Source: Paucidesulfovibrio longus DSM 6739 (GTDB lineage Bacteria; Desulfobacterota; Desulfovibrionia; Desulfovibrionales; Desulfovibrionaceae). From it: 64,000 nucleotides of DNA. The translations under genes and the position numbers were made by a program. The notes beneath the pieces were generated by a model, which saw only the letters and a list, made by a program, of their open reading frames with translations, did no database searches and was not told the origin of the DNA. Below are positions 33,132 to 41,769 of the stretch, piece after piece. The stretch is from the NCBI RefSeq assembly GCF_000420485.1, contig NZ_ATVA01000018.1:158613-222612 (forward strand), in the 5' to 3' direction. Each line of letters opens with the position of its first letter. Positions within the stretch are counted from its first letter, which is position 1.

Positions 33132-33458
33132 ATGGCTATCCTCTTGATGCTTTCCATGGCCGGGGCGTTGCTGCTCTGGAAGCTGGCCGCGCCGGACGCG
33201 GACCGAAATTTCGCCACGGACGCCGAAAAGGCGGACGAAGCTCCACGTTCCGGCCCGCCCCTGCGGACCCGTCTGCTGGGCGGGCTCGGGCTGGCCCTGC
33301 AACTGCCCATCCTGATCGTAGTGCCGCTGCTGCTCCTGGAAGGGGAAACCACGGACATGGTCAGCCTGGTCACGGCCCTGGCCATGCTCGTGCTGCCCGC
33401 GATCTTCGCCGTGCTGGGCCTGCGCCTGGTTCTGGGCCTTGTCGAGCCGCGCCCATGA
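33132..33458 (+). CDS. Small membrane protein (108 aa)
   Basis: Starts 11 bp after pgl. One N-terminal hydrophobic stretch (AILLMLSMAGALLLW), a charged loop with DADRNFATDAEKADEA, and two further hydrophobic segments. Its stop overlaps the next start by four bases. No family recognised; probably co-transcribed with pgl. Confidence 0.65.
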   Translation: MAILLMLSMAGALLLWKLAAPDADRNFATDAEKADEAPRSGPPLRTRLLGGLGLALQLPILIVVPLLLLEGETTDMVSLVTALAMLVLPAIFAVLGLRLVLGLVEPRP

Positions 33459-33910
33459 ACGCCAAGGGCTTTCTGGCCCCGCTCCAGTCTCTGCATCAGC
33501 TCGTGCGGCGCTGGGCGCTGCGTTTTTCCACGGCCCTGGCCGGGGGGGCGCTGGGCGGTCTGGCCGCGTCCGGCGCGGCCTACGGGCTGTGCCGTCTGAT
33601 CCTGCAACGCCAGACCGGCGTGGACGCCGCGTTCTGGCCGGGCTGGGAATGGGCGGGGCAAGCCTGCGCCTGGGGCGCGGTCGGCGGGCTCCTGCTGCTG
33701 CCGCCCTGGCTGCGCCAGAGTGCCACCTTCAAAGGCCTGCTGCTCTCCCTGATTCCCACGGCGGCCATGCTCGCCGGATTGATTCCCCAGCCGCACACCG
33801 CGCCCGCGTCCATCGCCGAGGGCGAACTGGTCCTGGCCGTGGTCCCCGGAGCCAACGCGGCCTGGGGCCTCGCGGCCTGCTGGTGGATGAAGCTCTGCGG
33901 CGAGCGCTGA
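33455..33910 (+). CDS. Membrane protein of unknown function (151 aa)
   Basis: The ATG overlaps the upstream stop (ATGA). Three or four hydrophobic segments, rich in Ala, Gly and Trp, with Trp-rich loops (AAFWPGWEWAGQACAWGA). Function unknown; coupled to the preceding small membrane protein. Confidence 0.65.
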   Translation: MNAKGFLAPLQSLHQLVRRWALRFSTALAGGALGGLAASGAAYGLCRLILQRQTGVDAAFWPGWEWAGQACAWGAVGGLLLLPPWLRQSATFKGLLLSLIPTAAMLAGLIPQPHTAPASIAEGELVLAVVPGANAAWGLAACWWMKLCGER

Positions 33911-33942
33911 GCGGCAAAGGCTTCCGGTTTTGTCGGGTCGGG

Positions 33943-33971
33943 TTGACGCCCCGCCGCCAGCGCAGTAGGGA
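33943..33971 (+). promoter_or_regulatory. Promoter of the TPP riboswitch-thiC transcript
   Basis: TTGACG (33943-33948) and TAGGGA (33966-33971) are 17 bp apart. The predicted start, about 33978, coincides with the first base of the riboswitch. Confidence 0.65.
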
Positions 33972-33979
33972 TCGGGCAG

Positions 33980-34050
33980 GCAGGGGTGGCTGGAGAGCCT
34001 GAGAGGATACCCTTAGAACCTGATCCGGGTCATACCGGCGAAGGGAGCTG
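33980..34050 (+). ncRNA. TPP riboswitch (THI element)
   Basis: All THI-box landmarks are present: GGGGTGGC, CCTGAGAGG, ACCCTTAGAACCTGATC, CCGGGTCATACCGGCG and AAGGGA. It senses thiamine pyrophosphate. A terminator hairpin at 34073-34102 lies before thiC, so control is probably by transcription attenuation. Confidence 0.95.
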
Positions 34051-34072
34051 ATATCCGAGCGTGCGCGCCGCT

Positions 34073-34102
34073 GCCGTTTCCCTGAAAGGAAGCGGCTTTT
34101 TT
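34073..34102 (+). terminator. Attenuator hairpin of the thiC riboswitch
   Basis: GCCGTTTCC (34073-34081) pairs with GGAAGCGGC (34088-34096) and is followed by TTTTTT. It is the likely expression platform of the TPP riboswitch. Confidence 0.8.
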
Positions 34103-34153
34103 GCGGCCGTGCGCGAGCCGCCCCACCAACCGCAACCGCATGGAGGTGGGCTG

Positions 34154-35440
34154 ATGATCCACACGCAAAAGACCCGCAAGCAGATGGCCGAAGACGGCCT
34201 GATCACCGAGGAAACGGCCCTGGCGGCCGCGCAGGAAGGGCTGGAACCCGAAGCCGTGCGCGCGGCCCTGGCCGAGGGAACCCTCGTCATCCCCGGCAAC
34301 AGCCGCCGCAAACTGGCCCAGCCCCGCGCCGTGGGCCTGGGCGCGTCCGTGAAGGTCAACGCCAACATCGGGGCCTCGCCCTACCGTTCCAGCCTGGACG
34401 AGGAACTGGCCAAGCTCGACGCCGCCGTGGCCGCCGGGGCGGACTCCGTCATGGATCTTTCCCTGGGACCGGACCAGATCCGCATCCGCAGGGCCGTGCT
34501 GGAACGCTCGCCCGTGATGGTCGGCACCGTGCCCCTGTATCAGACCGCGTTCGAGCTTTCCGCGAGCAGGCGGGACATGGCCGAGATGACCGCGGACGAC
34601 TTCCTGGCCACGGTGCGCCGCCAGGCCGAGGAAGGCGTGGACTTCATGACCATCCACAGCGGCGTGACCCGCTCGTCCGTGGCCGCCATGAACGCCCAGG
34701 GCCGCGTGCTCGGCGTGGTCAGCCGGGGCGGCTCCTTCCTGGTGGACTGGATGCGCAAAAACGACCGCGAGTCCCCGCTCTATGAGCAGTTCGACGACAT
34801 CCTGGACATCCTCGCCGAGTACGACGTGACCCTGTCCCTGGGCGACGGCATGCGCCCCGGCGCGGGCGCGGACGCGGGCGACTGCGCCCAGACCGCCGAG
34901 CTGCTGACCCTGGCCGAGCTGACCCGCCGGGCCTGGGCCAAGGGCGTGCAGGTGATCATCGAGGGGCCGGGCCACGTGACCCTGGACAAGATCGCCGAGC
35001 AGATGCGCCTGCAAAAAAGCCTCTGCGGGGGCGCGCCGTTCTATATTCTCGGCCCGCTGGTCACGGACGTGGCCGCCGGATACGACCACATCGCCGGGGC
35101 CATCGGCGGGGCTTTCGCAGCCATGCACGGCGCGGACTTCCTCTGCTACGTGACCCCGGCGGAGCACCTGCGCCTGCCCACGGCCGAGGACGTGCGCGAG
35201 GGCACCGTGGCCTCCAAGATCGCGGCCCACGCCGGGGATCTGGCGCGCGGCCGCAAAAGCTCCATGGCGCGCGACCGGGCCATGTCCGTGGCGCGCAAGA
35301 ATCTGGACTGGGAAGCGCAGATCGGGCTGTGCATCGACCCGGCCAAGGCCCGCGCCTACCGCGAGCAGAGCGAGATCGGCACGGACGACGTCTGCACCAT
35401 GTGCGGGGAGTTCTGCGCCATCAAGCGGCTGAATCAGTAA
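34154..35440 (+). CDS. thiC: Phosphomethylpyrimidine synthase (HMP-P synthase)
   Basis: 428 residues, the short form common in anaerobes; GGAGGTGGGCTG precedes the ATG. A radical-SAM enzyme of unusual type that makes the thiamine pyrimidine from aminoimidazole ribotide. The C-terminal cluster motif C414-X2-C417-X3-C421 is present; the spacing of the last Cys is one shorter than the textbook CX2CX4C. IHSGVTRSS and EGPGHVTLDKI are other family landmarks. It stands alone behind a TPP riboswitch. Confidence 0.95.
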   Translation: MIHTQKTRKQMAEDGLITEETALAAAQEGLEPEAVRAALAEGTLVIPGNSRRKLAQPRAVGLGASVKVNANIGASPYRSSLDEELAKLDAAVAAGADSVMDLSLGPDQIRIRRAVLERSPVMVGTVPLYQTAFELSASRRDMAEMTADDFLATVRRQAEEGVDFMTIHSGVTRSSVAAMNAQGRVLGVVSRGGSFLVDWMRKNDRESPLYEQFDDILDILAEYDVTLSLGDGMRPGAGADAGDCAQTAELLTLAELTRRAWAKGVQVIIEGPGHVTLDKIAEQMRLQKSLCGGAPFYILGPLVTDVAAGYDHIAGAIGGAFAAMHGADFLCYVTPAEHLRLPTAEDVREGTVASKIAAHAGDLARGRKSSMARDRAMSVARKNLDWEAQIGLCIDPAKARAYREQSEIGTDDVCTMCGEFCAIKRLNQ

Positions 35441-35472
35441 GGAATCGGCAAGCGCCGATGGATGGAAAGAAG

Positions 35473-35498
35473 ACGGGGAATCCGAGAGGGTTCCCCGT
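35473..35498. terminator. Hairpin between thiC and the RHS remnant
   Basis: ACGGGGAA (35473-35480) pairs with TTCCCCGT (35491-35498). T-runs are weak on both sides (AATTGTT on plus, CTTCTTTCC on minus), so it may end transcription from either direction. Confidence 0.5.
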
Positions 35499-35599
35499 AA
35501 TTGTTCGCTGTGGCGAAAAGCTTCGGCCCGCACGGAAAGATTGGGCGGAAGAGTGCCGTTTCTGGACAGAAGGCCCGCAGGGCCGTCTTGCGACTCGTC

Positions 35600-36005
35600 C
35601 GCACGAACAGATCAAATCATCCAGGCAATACCCGTACCAGTCCGGGTCGCCGCCCGTGTTTCCGATGGGATCCTGGGCGGTGAAACGTCCGGTGTCGGGC
35701 TCTGATTTCAGATGTGGGAGTCCCGCCAGCCGAAGCGCCCCTATGTCCGAGTGGGGCCCGTATCCCAATCGTGCAGGCCGCCCGCAAATCCCAAGGGCGA
35801 ACGCAGATACGGGTTGCCGTCCTTCACCACGTTGCCGAAAGCGTCGTACAGGATTTCCTTTGCCTTGCCTTCGGTCGGAAACTCAACCACGCGCGCGCTG
35901 CCAATCTGGACCGTATGCAGTAGGATTTCAACGCCTTGTATCTGGTAACGCGCGACCAACCCAACGGTCCAGCAGTACAGGACATTGGCCAACTCCTGTC
36001 TTTTC
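35600..36005 (-). pseudogene. Decayed RHS-repeat tip (displaced copy of the RHS core end)
   Basis: Two out-of-frame pieces match the end of the intact RHS gene at 36763. The first (about 36005-35745) reads EILLHTVQIGSARVVEFPTEG and continues to GLHDWDTG. The second (about 35700-35610) reads PDTGRFTAQDPIGNTGGDPDWYG. A frameshift and divergence replace the VRFGWRDYD stretch between them. At DNA level they are highly similar to 37225-37320 and 37375-37525. No toxin domain follows. It is a typical orphan tip of a polymorphic RHS locus. Confidence 0.75.
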
Positions 36006-36327
36006 CCAATGTCTGCCTGAGGGGTGGCTATGGACAGCGAATGCACAGCTTTTACTTTCATTTTCTTTGGCTAACATCTTGGTATTCCGAAACTTGGGTA
36101 GGTCGTTCTGACGACAATGCCTGGGCTATGTACGTGGAGAGGTGAGAGCAACCGAGGATTCAGTACAGCGCTAACCCGCATCGGAGATATAGAGCAAATA
36201 AGGGGAACTCCACGGGAGTTCCCCTTAATCGTCCCCAACAGCGCCGGAAGCCAGTTTCGTGAGACAGGAGAGCCGATTCGCATTTTCCATGCGGGGCGGC
36301 TGTTCAGAGATTATGACAACAGGATAA
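36006..36327. other. Low-GC intergenic remnant with terminator-like hairpin
   Basis: No convincing gene on either strand. The inverted repeat AAGGGGAACT/AGTTCCCCTT at 36200-36227 would follow the candidate immunity gene on the minus strand and may end that transcript. Base composition is lower in GC than the flanks, suggesting acquired DNA. Confidence 0.5.
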
Positions 36328-36756
36328 CTACTGTACATTTACCCCATTGTCTTTCAAAAAAGTAAGCAGGTTATTTCTTGCGTCCGTTGCCACCAAAACT
36401 GGAATCGTTTTTTCCTTCAAGAAAAGTGCAACTGCTCCATCTCCATGAAAGTAAAAACTGAGAACATAAGAAGGAACAATCACGGCTTTTCGTACAGAAT
36501 GCATATCAACCTGACTGTAATGCCAAAAATGGTTTAGCCGCAGCATGGTTCCGGATGTTTCCAGAGGAAGGGCAAAACGATCCATGTGAACAATGAGCAG
36601 CAAAAAACCACCTGTGCAGACCCAAGGCACGGAAGATGATGACATCGCATGTAAAATTCCGATGACTCCGAACAGGAGCATAAAAGAAAGTAAGACTCGA
36701 ATCGCGTAAAAATGAATTTCAGCCCTCAAACGCGAGCGCACAGGATTCCCCCCCAA
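36328..36756 (-). CDS. Small membrane protein, candidate immunity protein of the RHS toxin
   Basis: 142 residues from a TTG at 36756; a GTG at 36741 is better placed after a G-rich stretch. Two hydrophobic helices (~17-39, ~43-60) are followed by a ~80-residue soluble domain. It begins only 7 bp after the RHS stop and has clearly lower GC than the chromosome, both usual for polymorphic-toxin immunity genes. No family recognised; the immunity role is inferred from position. Confidence 0.6.
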   Translation of the reverse strand: MGGNPVRSRLRAEIHFYAIRVLLSFMLLFGVIGILHAMSSSSVPWVCTGGFLLLIVHMDRFALPLETSGTMLRLNHFWHYSQVDMHSVRKAVIVPSYVLSFYFHGDGAVALFLKEKTIPVLVATDARNNLLTFLKDNGVNVQ

Positions 36757-36762
36757 CGGGAT

Positions 36763-38133
36763 TTACCAAAGGTCAATGTCGTCTCGGTCATCCCTTTGTG
36801 GGATTTTAAACGTAAAAGTTCTTTCTCTCTTGACGGAAGCGCTCTTTGGTAATTGCGGTTGTGGCATACCGCTCCCAACTTTAAACGAATAAGATCCATT
36901 GCAATTTGTCCCTGTGTAGCTTCCGCCATCGATGTGCTCCGCGCCAATGGAGAGGGGCGTTCCTGGAATAGAAACACTCGCACCGGTTTTTGTCGAGTAT
37001 CCATCATGCTGTTGGACGCTGTTTGCGTTGCTGTGCTGGTATGTCGTTGTTGCGGATACCCCCCAGTCCGAGGACGCCCCATAGTCGAAACTTCCTTCAA
37101 GAACTCGTTGGCCCTCATCATCCTCGGAAACCATGACGCTTCCACCAACACTCCCGCCAAAACCGGAAAGGGAGACTCCTCCTCCGAGTCCTCGCGTATC
37201 CAACCCCTCCGGGTCCCGCCCATTGACCGGATCATCCAGACAATACCCGTACCAGTCCGGGTCGCCGCCCGCGTTTCCGATGGGATCCTGGGCGGTGAAT
37301 CTTCCCGTATCGGGATCATAGTCCCGCCAGCCGAAGCGGACGAGGCCCGTATCCCCGTCGTGCAGGCCGCCCGCAAATCCCAGGGGCGAACGCAGATACG
37401 GGTTGCCGTCCTTCACCACGTTGCCGAAGGCGTCGTACAGGATTTCCTTTACCATGCCTTCGGTCGGAAACTCAACCACGCGCACGCTGCCAATCTGGTC
37501 GGTATGCAGAAGAATTTCGCCTGACTGGCGCTGGTCCTGTCCCTGGACTTGGCCCTGCGCAACCAGCCCCACGGGCCGACCGTCCTGAGCATAAACCACC
37601 TGCCACCACTGCCCGTCCGCCATGTCCACGTGCAACCAGGCCGCCAGATGCGTACGATCATGCCAGTGAAAGCGCTCCGTCAGCCTGCCGTCCACGTATT
37701 TGGCGTTGCGCAAGCCCTGGTCGTCGTGCCCGTATTCCACGGTGCGGCCGTCCGGCAGCTCCACGGCCAGGAGCCGATAGTCGGGCGCGTAGTGATAGCG
37801 CGTCTCGCCCTGCACCCCGACCCTGCGGCTGCGGAAGCCGCGTGCGTCGTGTTCGTAGCGCGCGTCTCCGGCCTGGAGCAGGCGGTTGTCCGGGCCGTAG
37901 CGAAACACGCGCCCGCCCGAACCGCGCAGAGGCAAGTAATCCTCGGCCCGACGACCCTGGCCGTCGTAGAGGTAGCGTTCCACGCCCGAGCCGTCCCGAC
38001 GCACCTCGGCCAGTCGCCCGGCGTTGTCGTAGCGGTATTCCCAGCGCACCGGGCTGCCGTTCACGCTTTCAAGCCGGGTGCGGATGCGGCCCTGCCCGCC
38101 CCGTTTCAGTTGCAGTGAGTACTTCACGTCCAT
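36763..38133 (-). CDS. Compact RHS-repeat protein with variable C-terminal domain
   Basis: 456 residues. AAGGAG lies 7 bp before the ATG at 38133, so the short form appears to be a real gene start. Residues 1-~311 hold YD/RHS repeats (WEYRYDNAGRLAEVRRDGSG, RYLYDGQGRRAED, VEYGHDDQGLRNAKY) and the core end PDTGRFTAQDPIGNAGGDPDWYGYCLDDPVNGRDPEGLD. The remaining ~145 residues are different, Gly/Ser-rich and lower in GC, ending in a charged tail, as expected for a swapped toxin tip. There is no signal peptide, PAAR or VgrG part. Toxin activity is unproven. Confidence 0.85.
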   Translation of the reverse strand: MDVKYSLQLKRGGQGRIRTRLESVNGSPVRWEYRYDNAGRLAEVRRDGSGVERYLYDGQGRRAEDYLPLRGSGGRVFRYGPDNRLLQAGDARYEHDARGFRSRRVGVQGETRYHYAPDYRLLAVELPDGRTVEYGHDDQGLRNAKYVDGRLTERFHWHDRTHLAAWLHVDMADGQWWQVVYAQDGRPVGLVAQGQVQGQDQRQSGEILLHTDQIGSVRVVEFPTEGMVKEILYDAFGNVVKDGNPYLRSPLGFAGGLHDGDTGLVRFGWRDYDPDTGRFTAQDPIGNAGGDPDWYGYCLDDPVNGRDPEGLDTRGLGGGVSLSGFGGSVGGSVMVSEDDEGQRVLEGSFDYGASSDWGVSATTTYQHSNANSVQQHDGYSTKTGASVSIPGTPLSIGAEHIDGGSYTGTNCNGSYSFKVGSGMPQPQLPKSASVKRERTFTFKIPQRDDRDDIDLW

Positions 38134-38546
38134 CCCCGTTCTCCTTTTTGGGGTTGTCCGACGCCGATGCGCCGGAATTCCCGCAAGGCTAACCCCGGTT
38201 TTCCGGGTGGGATGAAACAGAAAAGGGAATGGAAAGCAAAAGGACGGGTTTGCCCTGTTGACAGGGGGCGAGGGGCAACCCGGGAAGTCGCCGGGAGGGA
38301 TCGGCGGGACGGGGGAGATGTTTTGGGTGTGATGGGGCGAGGGGGGACGGGAAGGCAATGCCTCCGGCGGCTCAGGGGCCCGCGGCCCCTGAGAACCCCA
38401 TTTACCGCACGCGCTGCGCGCGGCGGGGGGAGGAGAGTCGGGGAGGGAGAGGGAGGCGGCGCGCGGAATGGGGAGGAGAGCACTCCAAAAAAGGGGAGCT
38501 CCGAAGGGCTCCCCTTTGGCTCGTTGGAAGATGGCGGGAAGCGGGT
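38134..38546. other. Intergenic region between RHS and DRTGG ATPase genes
   Basis: 413 bp, locally very G-rich on the plus strand. It contains the terminator at 38487-38516 and the RHS ribosome site next to 38133. No gene is visible. Confidence 0.5.
38487..38516 (-). terminator. Rho-independent terminator of the acetate gene pair
   Basis: On the minus strand AAGGGGAGC pairs with GCTCCCCTT around a short loop, followed by TTTTTT (the A-run at 38487-38492). It lies 30 bp after the DRTGG ATPase stop. Confidence 0.85.
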
Positions 38547-39608
38547 CTAGAGGCCCAGCTCTTTCTTGATGAAATCGATGTCGATGTGTTCGGCGATGAG
38601 CTTGGCACCCTGTTCGATCTTGATCTTGTCGCGCAGCTTGTGGCGCGAGAGGATGGACTCCATCTTCTTGGCCACGGTGAAGGTGTCTTCGCGGGCGATG
38701 ATGATCGGGGTCTTGAGCACTTCCGAGCGGGTCAGGATGATGTCGTTGGGGTAGAGGTTGCCCGTGAGGATCAGGCAGGGCGCGTCGCCCTCCAGAGCCA
38801 CGAGCTGCACGTCCGAGCGGTCGCCGCCCACGATGATGGCCGCGTTCTGGTGCTTGCGGAAGTGGGTCATGAAGTTTTCGACCTGCATGGTGCCGATGAG
38901 GAAGCGCTCCACTACGCGGTCCGCGCTGGAGTGGGCCGAGACGACCTTGCCGCCGAGGCGGTCGGCCAGGTCGGCCACGGTGATGGTGCCCATGATCGTG
39001 TCCGTGGGGATGACGCCGAGCACGCGGATGCCGATGCGCTCCAGGAAAGGTTTGATCAGGTCGTTGACCTCGTCCATGAAGGTCGGGGGGATGTCGTTGA
39101 GGATGACTCCGGCGAGCTGGTCGCCCAGGGTTTCCTTCATGATCGCCAGGTAGTCGTATTTGAGGTCTTTCTGGAAGCGGTCGATGACCACGCACTTGAG
39201 GCCCAGCTCCTTGCAGAGGGTGGAGCCGTCCACGTCGCAGTATTTGCCGGAATACATGGACCCGGACCCGGCCACGAGGGTCACGTCGCGCCCGGCGGAG
39301 ATGGCCTCGTAGGCTTCCTTGATCCTGGGGATGAAGGGTTCGCACTTGCCCGTGAAGGCCTGGACCTTGAAGTCGTGGGTCACGACCACGGGAGTGACCT
39401 GTTCGGGGTCGCCGGAGAGGCCGAGCACGTCCTGCACGAAATAGGCGTCCTCGTCGCCGAGCTTGCCGTCCCTTTCCAGGGGCAGGGCGCCCACAGGCTT
39501 CATGTAGCCGATGTTCAGGCCCATTTCCTTGAATTTCAGGCCCAGGCCGATGACGACCATGTTTTTGCCCGAGTAGCCGGATGTGGCGCCGATATACAGT
39601 CCAGGCAT
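38547..39608 (-). CDS. DRTGG-domain P-loop ATPase (phosphotransacetylase N-domain-like)
   Basis: 353 residues. The N-terminal BioD-like domain has GATSGYSGKNMV as its nucleotide loop and VAGSGSMYSG further on. The C-terminal half (~215-330) matches the DRTGG domain found in Pta and CBS-DRTGG proteins. In related bacteria this protein accompanies acetyl-CoA/acetate genes, and here it follows ADP-forming acetyl-CoA synthetase by 25 bp. A regulatory role in acetyl-CoA conversion is likely but not established. Confidence 0.82.
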   Translation of the reverse strand: MPGLYIGATSGYSGKNMVVIGLGLKFKEMGLNIGYMKPVGALPLERDGKLGDEDAYFVQDVLGLSGDPEQVTPVVVTHDFKVQAFTGKCEPFIPRIKEAYEAISAGRDVTLVAGSGSMYSGKYCDVDGSTLCKELGLKCVVIDRFQKDLKYDYLAIMKETLGDQLAGVILNDIPPTFMDEVNDLIKPFLERIGIRVLGVIPTDTIMGTITVADLADRLGGKVVSAHSSADRVVERFLIGTMQVENFMTHFRKHQNAAIIVGGDRSDVQLVALEGDAPCLILTGNLYPNDIILTRSEVLKTPIIIAREDTFTVAKKMESILSRHKLRDKIKIEQGAKLIAEHIDIDFIKKELGL

Positions 39609-39633
39609 AAGCTCCTCCGTCCTTCTTGAAAGG

Positions 39634-41769
39634 TCATCTGCCGTTCTTGCGGGCCGCCGAGAGGGTCAGCCGCATGTCCACGACAAGCGCGCCTTTGTTG
39701 TACACGAGAATCGGGCCGATGTCGGCCTCTTCGATTTCCGGAAAATCGACAGCCATTTGCGAGACCGTGAGCAGGATGTCCTCGATGGCTCCGATGTCCA
39801 CGCTCTCCTGGCCGCGCACCCCGCGCAGCAGGGGAAAGGCTTTGATCTCCTTGACGATGTTCTGGGTGTCGCCCAGGGACAGGGGCGCGAGCCGGAAGGC
39901 CACGTCGCCCAGCACTTCGCTGTGGACCCCGCCCATGGAGAAGGTGATCAGCGCGCCGAACTGGGAGTCGCGCACAAAGCCCACGCGCACGTCGCGCGAG
40001 CCCTTGGGGGCCATGGACTGCACCTGGCAGCCCACGATGTAGGCGTCGGGCCTGCGCCGGGCCGCGCGGGCCGTCAGTTCCAGAAAGGCGCGGCGCACCT
40101 CGCGCGGGGTTTCGATGCCGAGGATCACGCCGTCCACGTCGGCCTTGTCCGGAATGTGCGGGGAGGCGATCTTCATGGCCACGGGGTAGCCGATCTTCTT
40201 GGCGTGCTTGACCGCGTGGTCCGAGGTGCGGGAAAGCTTGGTTTCCGGGAAGGGCAGCTCGTAGGCCGCGCCGAATTCCTGGGCCTTGAATCCGCTCAGC
40301 TCGGTGATGCCGGTTTCCCGGCACTGGTCGATGAGCCGTTCGGCGCGCGCCTTGTCGCGCCGGAAGCAGACGTCCACGGGGTAGGCCCTGTTGCGCCAGA
40401 GCCAGTGGCCGTACATGGCGTCCAGGGCGTAGACCGCCTGCTCCGGGAAGCCGTAGCAGGGAAAGCCCGCCTTCCGCAGCAGTTCGCGGCCGGGGGCGAT
40501 GCGCTCTTCGCCCATGAAGCAGGCGAACACGGGCTTGCCGCAGTCCTTGGCAACGTCCGCGATCGCCTGGGCCGTGGGCACGATCTCGGCCGAGGCCGTG
40601 GGCGTGAGCAGGACCAGGACCGCGTGCGTCGCCGGGTCTTCGAGCACGGCGGCCAGGGTCTGGCGGTAGCGGTCCGCGCCCGCGTCGCCGATGATGTCGA
40701 TGGGGTTGTAGAGCGAGGCATAGGGCGGCAGGGCTTCGCGCAGCTTTTCCAGGGCGGCCTGGGAGGGGCGCACGAGGTTGAGCCGCGAATGCTCGCAGGC
40801 GTCCGCCGTGAGGATGCCGGGCCCGCCGGAGTTGGTGACCACCACGAGGTTCGGCCCCTTTGGCAGGGGCTGGGTGGAGAAGGCTTCGGACAGGGTGAAC
40901 AGGGAGCGCACGTCGCGGGTGCTGATGATGCCGGACTGGATGAACGCGGCCTCGTAGGCTTCGCGTTTGCCCGCGACGGCTCCGGTGTGGCTGGAAACCG
41001 CCCGCGCGCCCGCCGGGGACACGCCCGCCTTGAGCATGATCACGGGTTTTTCCGCTGTCAGCGCCTCGGCGGCGCGCATGAATTCCTGGCCGAAGTCCAG
41101 GCTTTCGAGGTGGCCGAGCACCACGGCGGTGTCCGGGTCGTGGAGGAAATATTCCAGGGCGTGGACTTCGTTGAACACGGCCTTGTTGCCCAGGGGCACG
41201 AATTTGGAGAAGCCGATGTCCATGCCCTCGGCCCAGTCGAGCAGGCCGAAGCAGAGCGAGCCGGACTGGGAAAAAAAGGCCACGTTGCCGGGGCCGGGCA
41301 GGTTCGGGGTGGGCAGCGCGTAGAGGCCGTCCACGGGATTGGCCAGTCCCAGGGAGTTCGGGCCGACCAGCGCGATGTCGTGGCGGCGGGCGATGGACGC
41401 GAGCTGTTCTTCCAGGTAATAGCCTTCCCGGCCCGTTTCCTTGAACCCGGAAGCCATGACCACGGCCGCGCGGATTTTGCGGGCGGCCAGCTCGGCGAGC
41501 ACGTCCGGGGTTTTTTCGCGGGGGACGCAAAGCACGGCCAGATCGACGCCTTCCGGTACTTCCGAAGCCGGAAGCGCCTCAAGCCCAAGGATTTCTCCGC
41601 CCGAAGGATTGACGGGGATGATGCGCCCCTTGTATCCGGAGCGCAGAAGGTTCGCCAGAACCTTGTGGCCCGCCTTCTCAGGATTGGCGGACGCCCCGGC
41701 CACGATGACGGACCGGGGGGCAAACAAAGCGTCGGCGTTTTTGATCGGCAGCATGGGGACCAGCTTCAT
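39634..41769 (-). CDS. Acetate--CoA ligase (ADP-forming), fused alpha-beta subunits
   Basis: 711 residues. The CoA-binding N-domain (ALFAPRSVIVAGASANPEKAG) and ligase-CoA domains are followed by SSHTGAVAGK near residue 260, with the His that is phosphorylated in this family. An ATP-grasp domain occupies the C-terminal third (KKIGYPVAMKIASPHIPDKAD). It interconverts acetyl-CoA + ADP + Pi and acetate + ATP, giving substrate-level ATP in anaerobes. The ATG at 41769 overlaps the rnc start codon on the other strand; an alternative ATG is at 41754. Confidence 0.92.
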   Translation of the reverse strand: MKLVPMLPIKNADALFAPRSVIVAGASANPEKAGHKVLANLLRSGYKGRIIPVNPSGGEILGLEALPASEVPEGVDLAVLCVPREKTPDVLAELAARKIRAAVVMASGFKETGREGYYLEEQLASIARRHDIALVGPNSLGLANPVDGLYALPTPNLPGPGNVAFFSQSGSLCFGLLDWAEGMDIGFSKFVPLGNKAVFNEVHALEYFLHDPDTAVVLGHLESLDFGQEFMRAAEALTAEKPVIMLKAGVSPAGARAVSSHTGAVAGKREAYEAAFIQSGIISTRDVRSLFTLSEAFSTQPLPKGPNLVVVTNSGGPGILTADACEHSRLNLVRPSQAALEKLREALPPYASLYNPIDIIGDAGADRYRQTLAAVLEDPATHAVLVLLTPTASAEIVPTAQAIADVAKDCGKPVFACFMGEERIAPGRELLRKAGFPCYGFPEQAVYALDAMYGHWLWRNRAYPVDVCFRRDKARAERLIDQCRETGITELSGFKAQEFGAAYELPFPETKLSRTSDHAVKHAKKIGYPVAMKIASPHIPDKADVDGVILGIETPREVRRAFLELTARAARRRPDAYIVGCQVQSMAPKGSRDVRVGFVRDSQFGALITFSMGGVHSEVLGDVAFRLAPLSLGDTQNIVKEIKAFPLLRGVRGQESVDIGAIEDILLTVSQMAVDFPEIEEADIGPILVYNKGALVVDMRLTLSAARKNGR

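Noticed and set aside
35421..36061. Two small minus-strand ORFs as separate genes
   Set aside because: They are out-of-frame pieces of one RHS core end, matching the intact RHS gene, so a pseudogene is the better reading.
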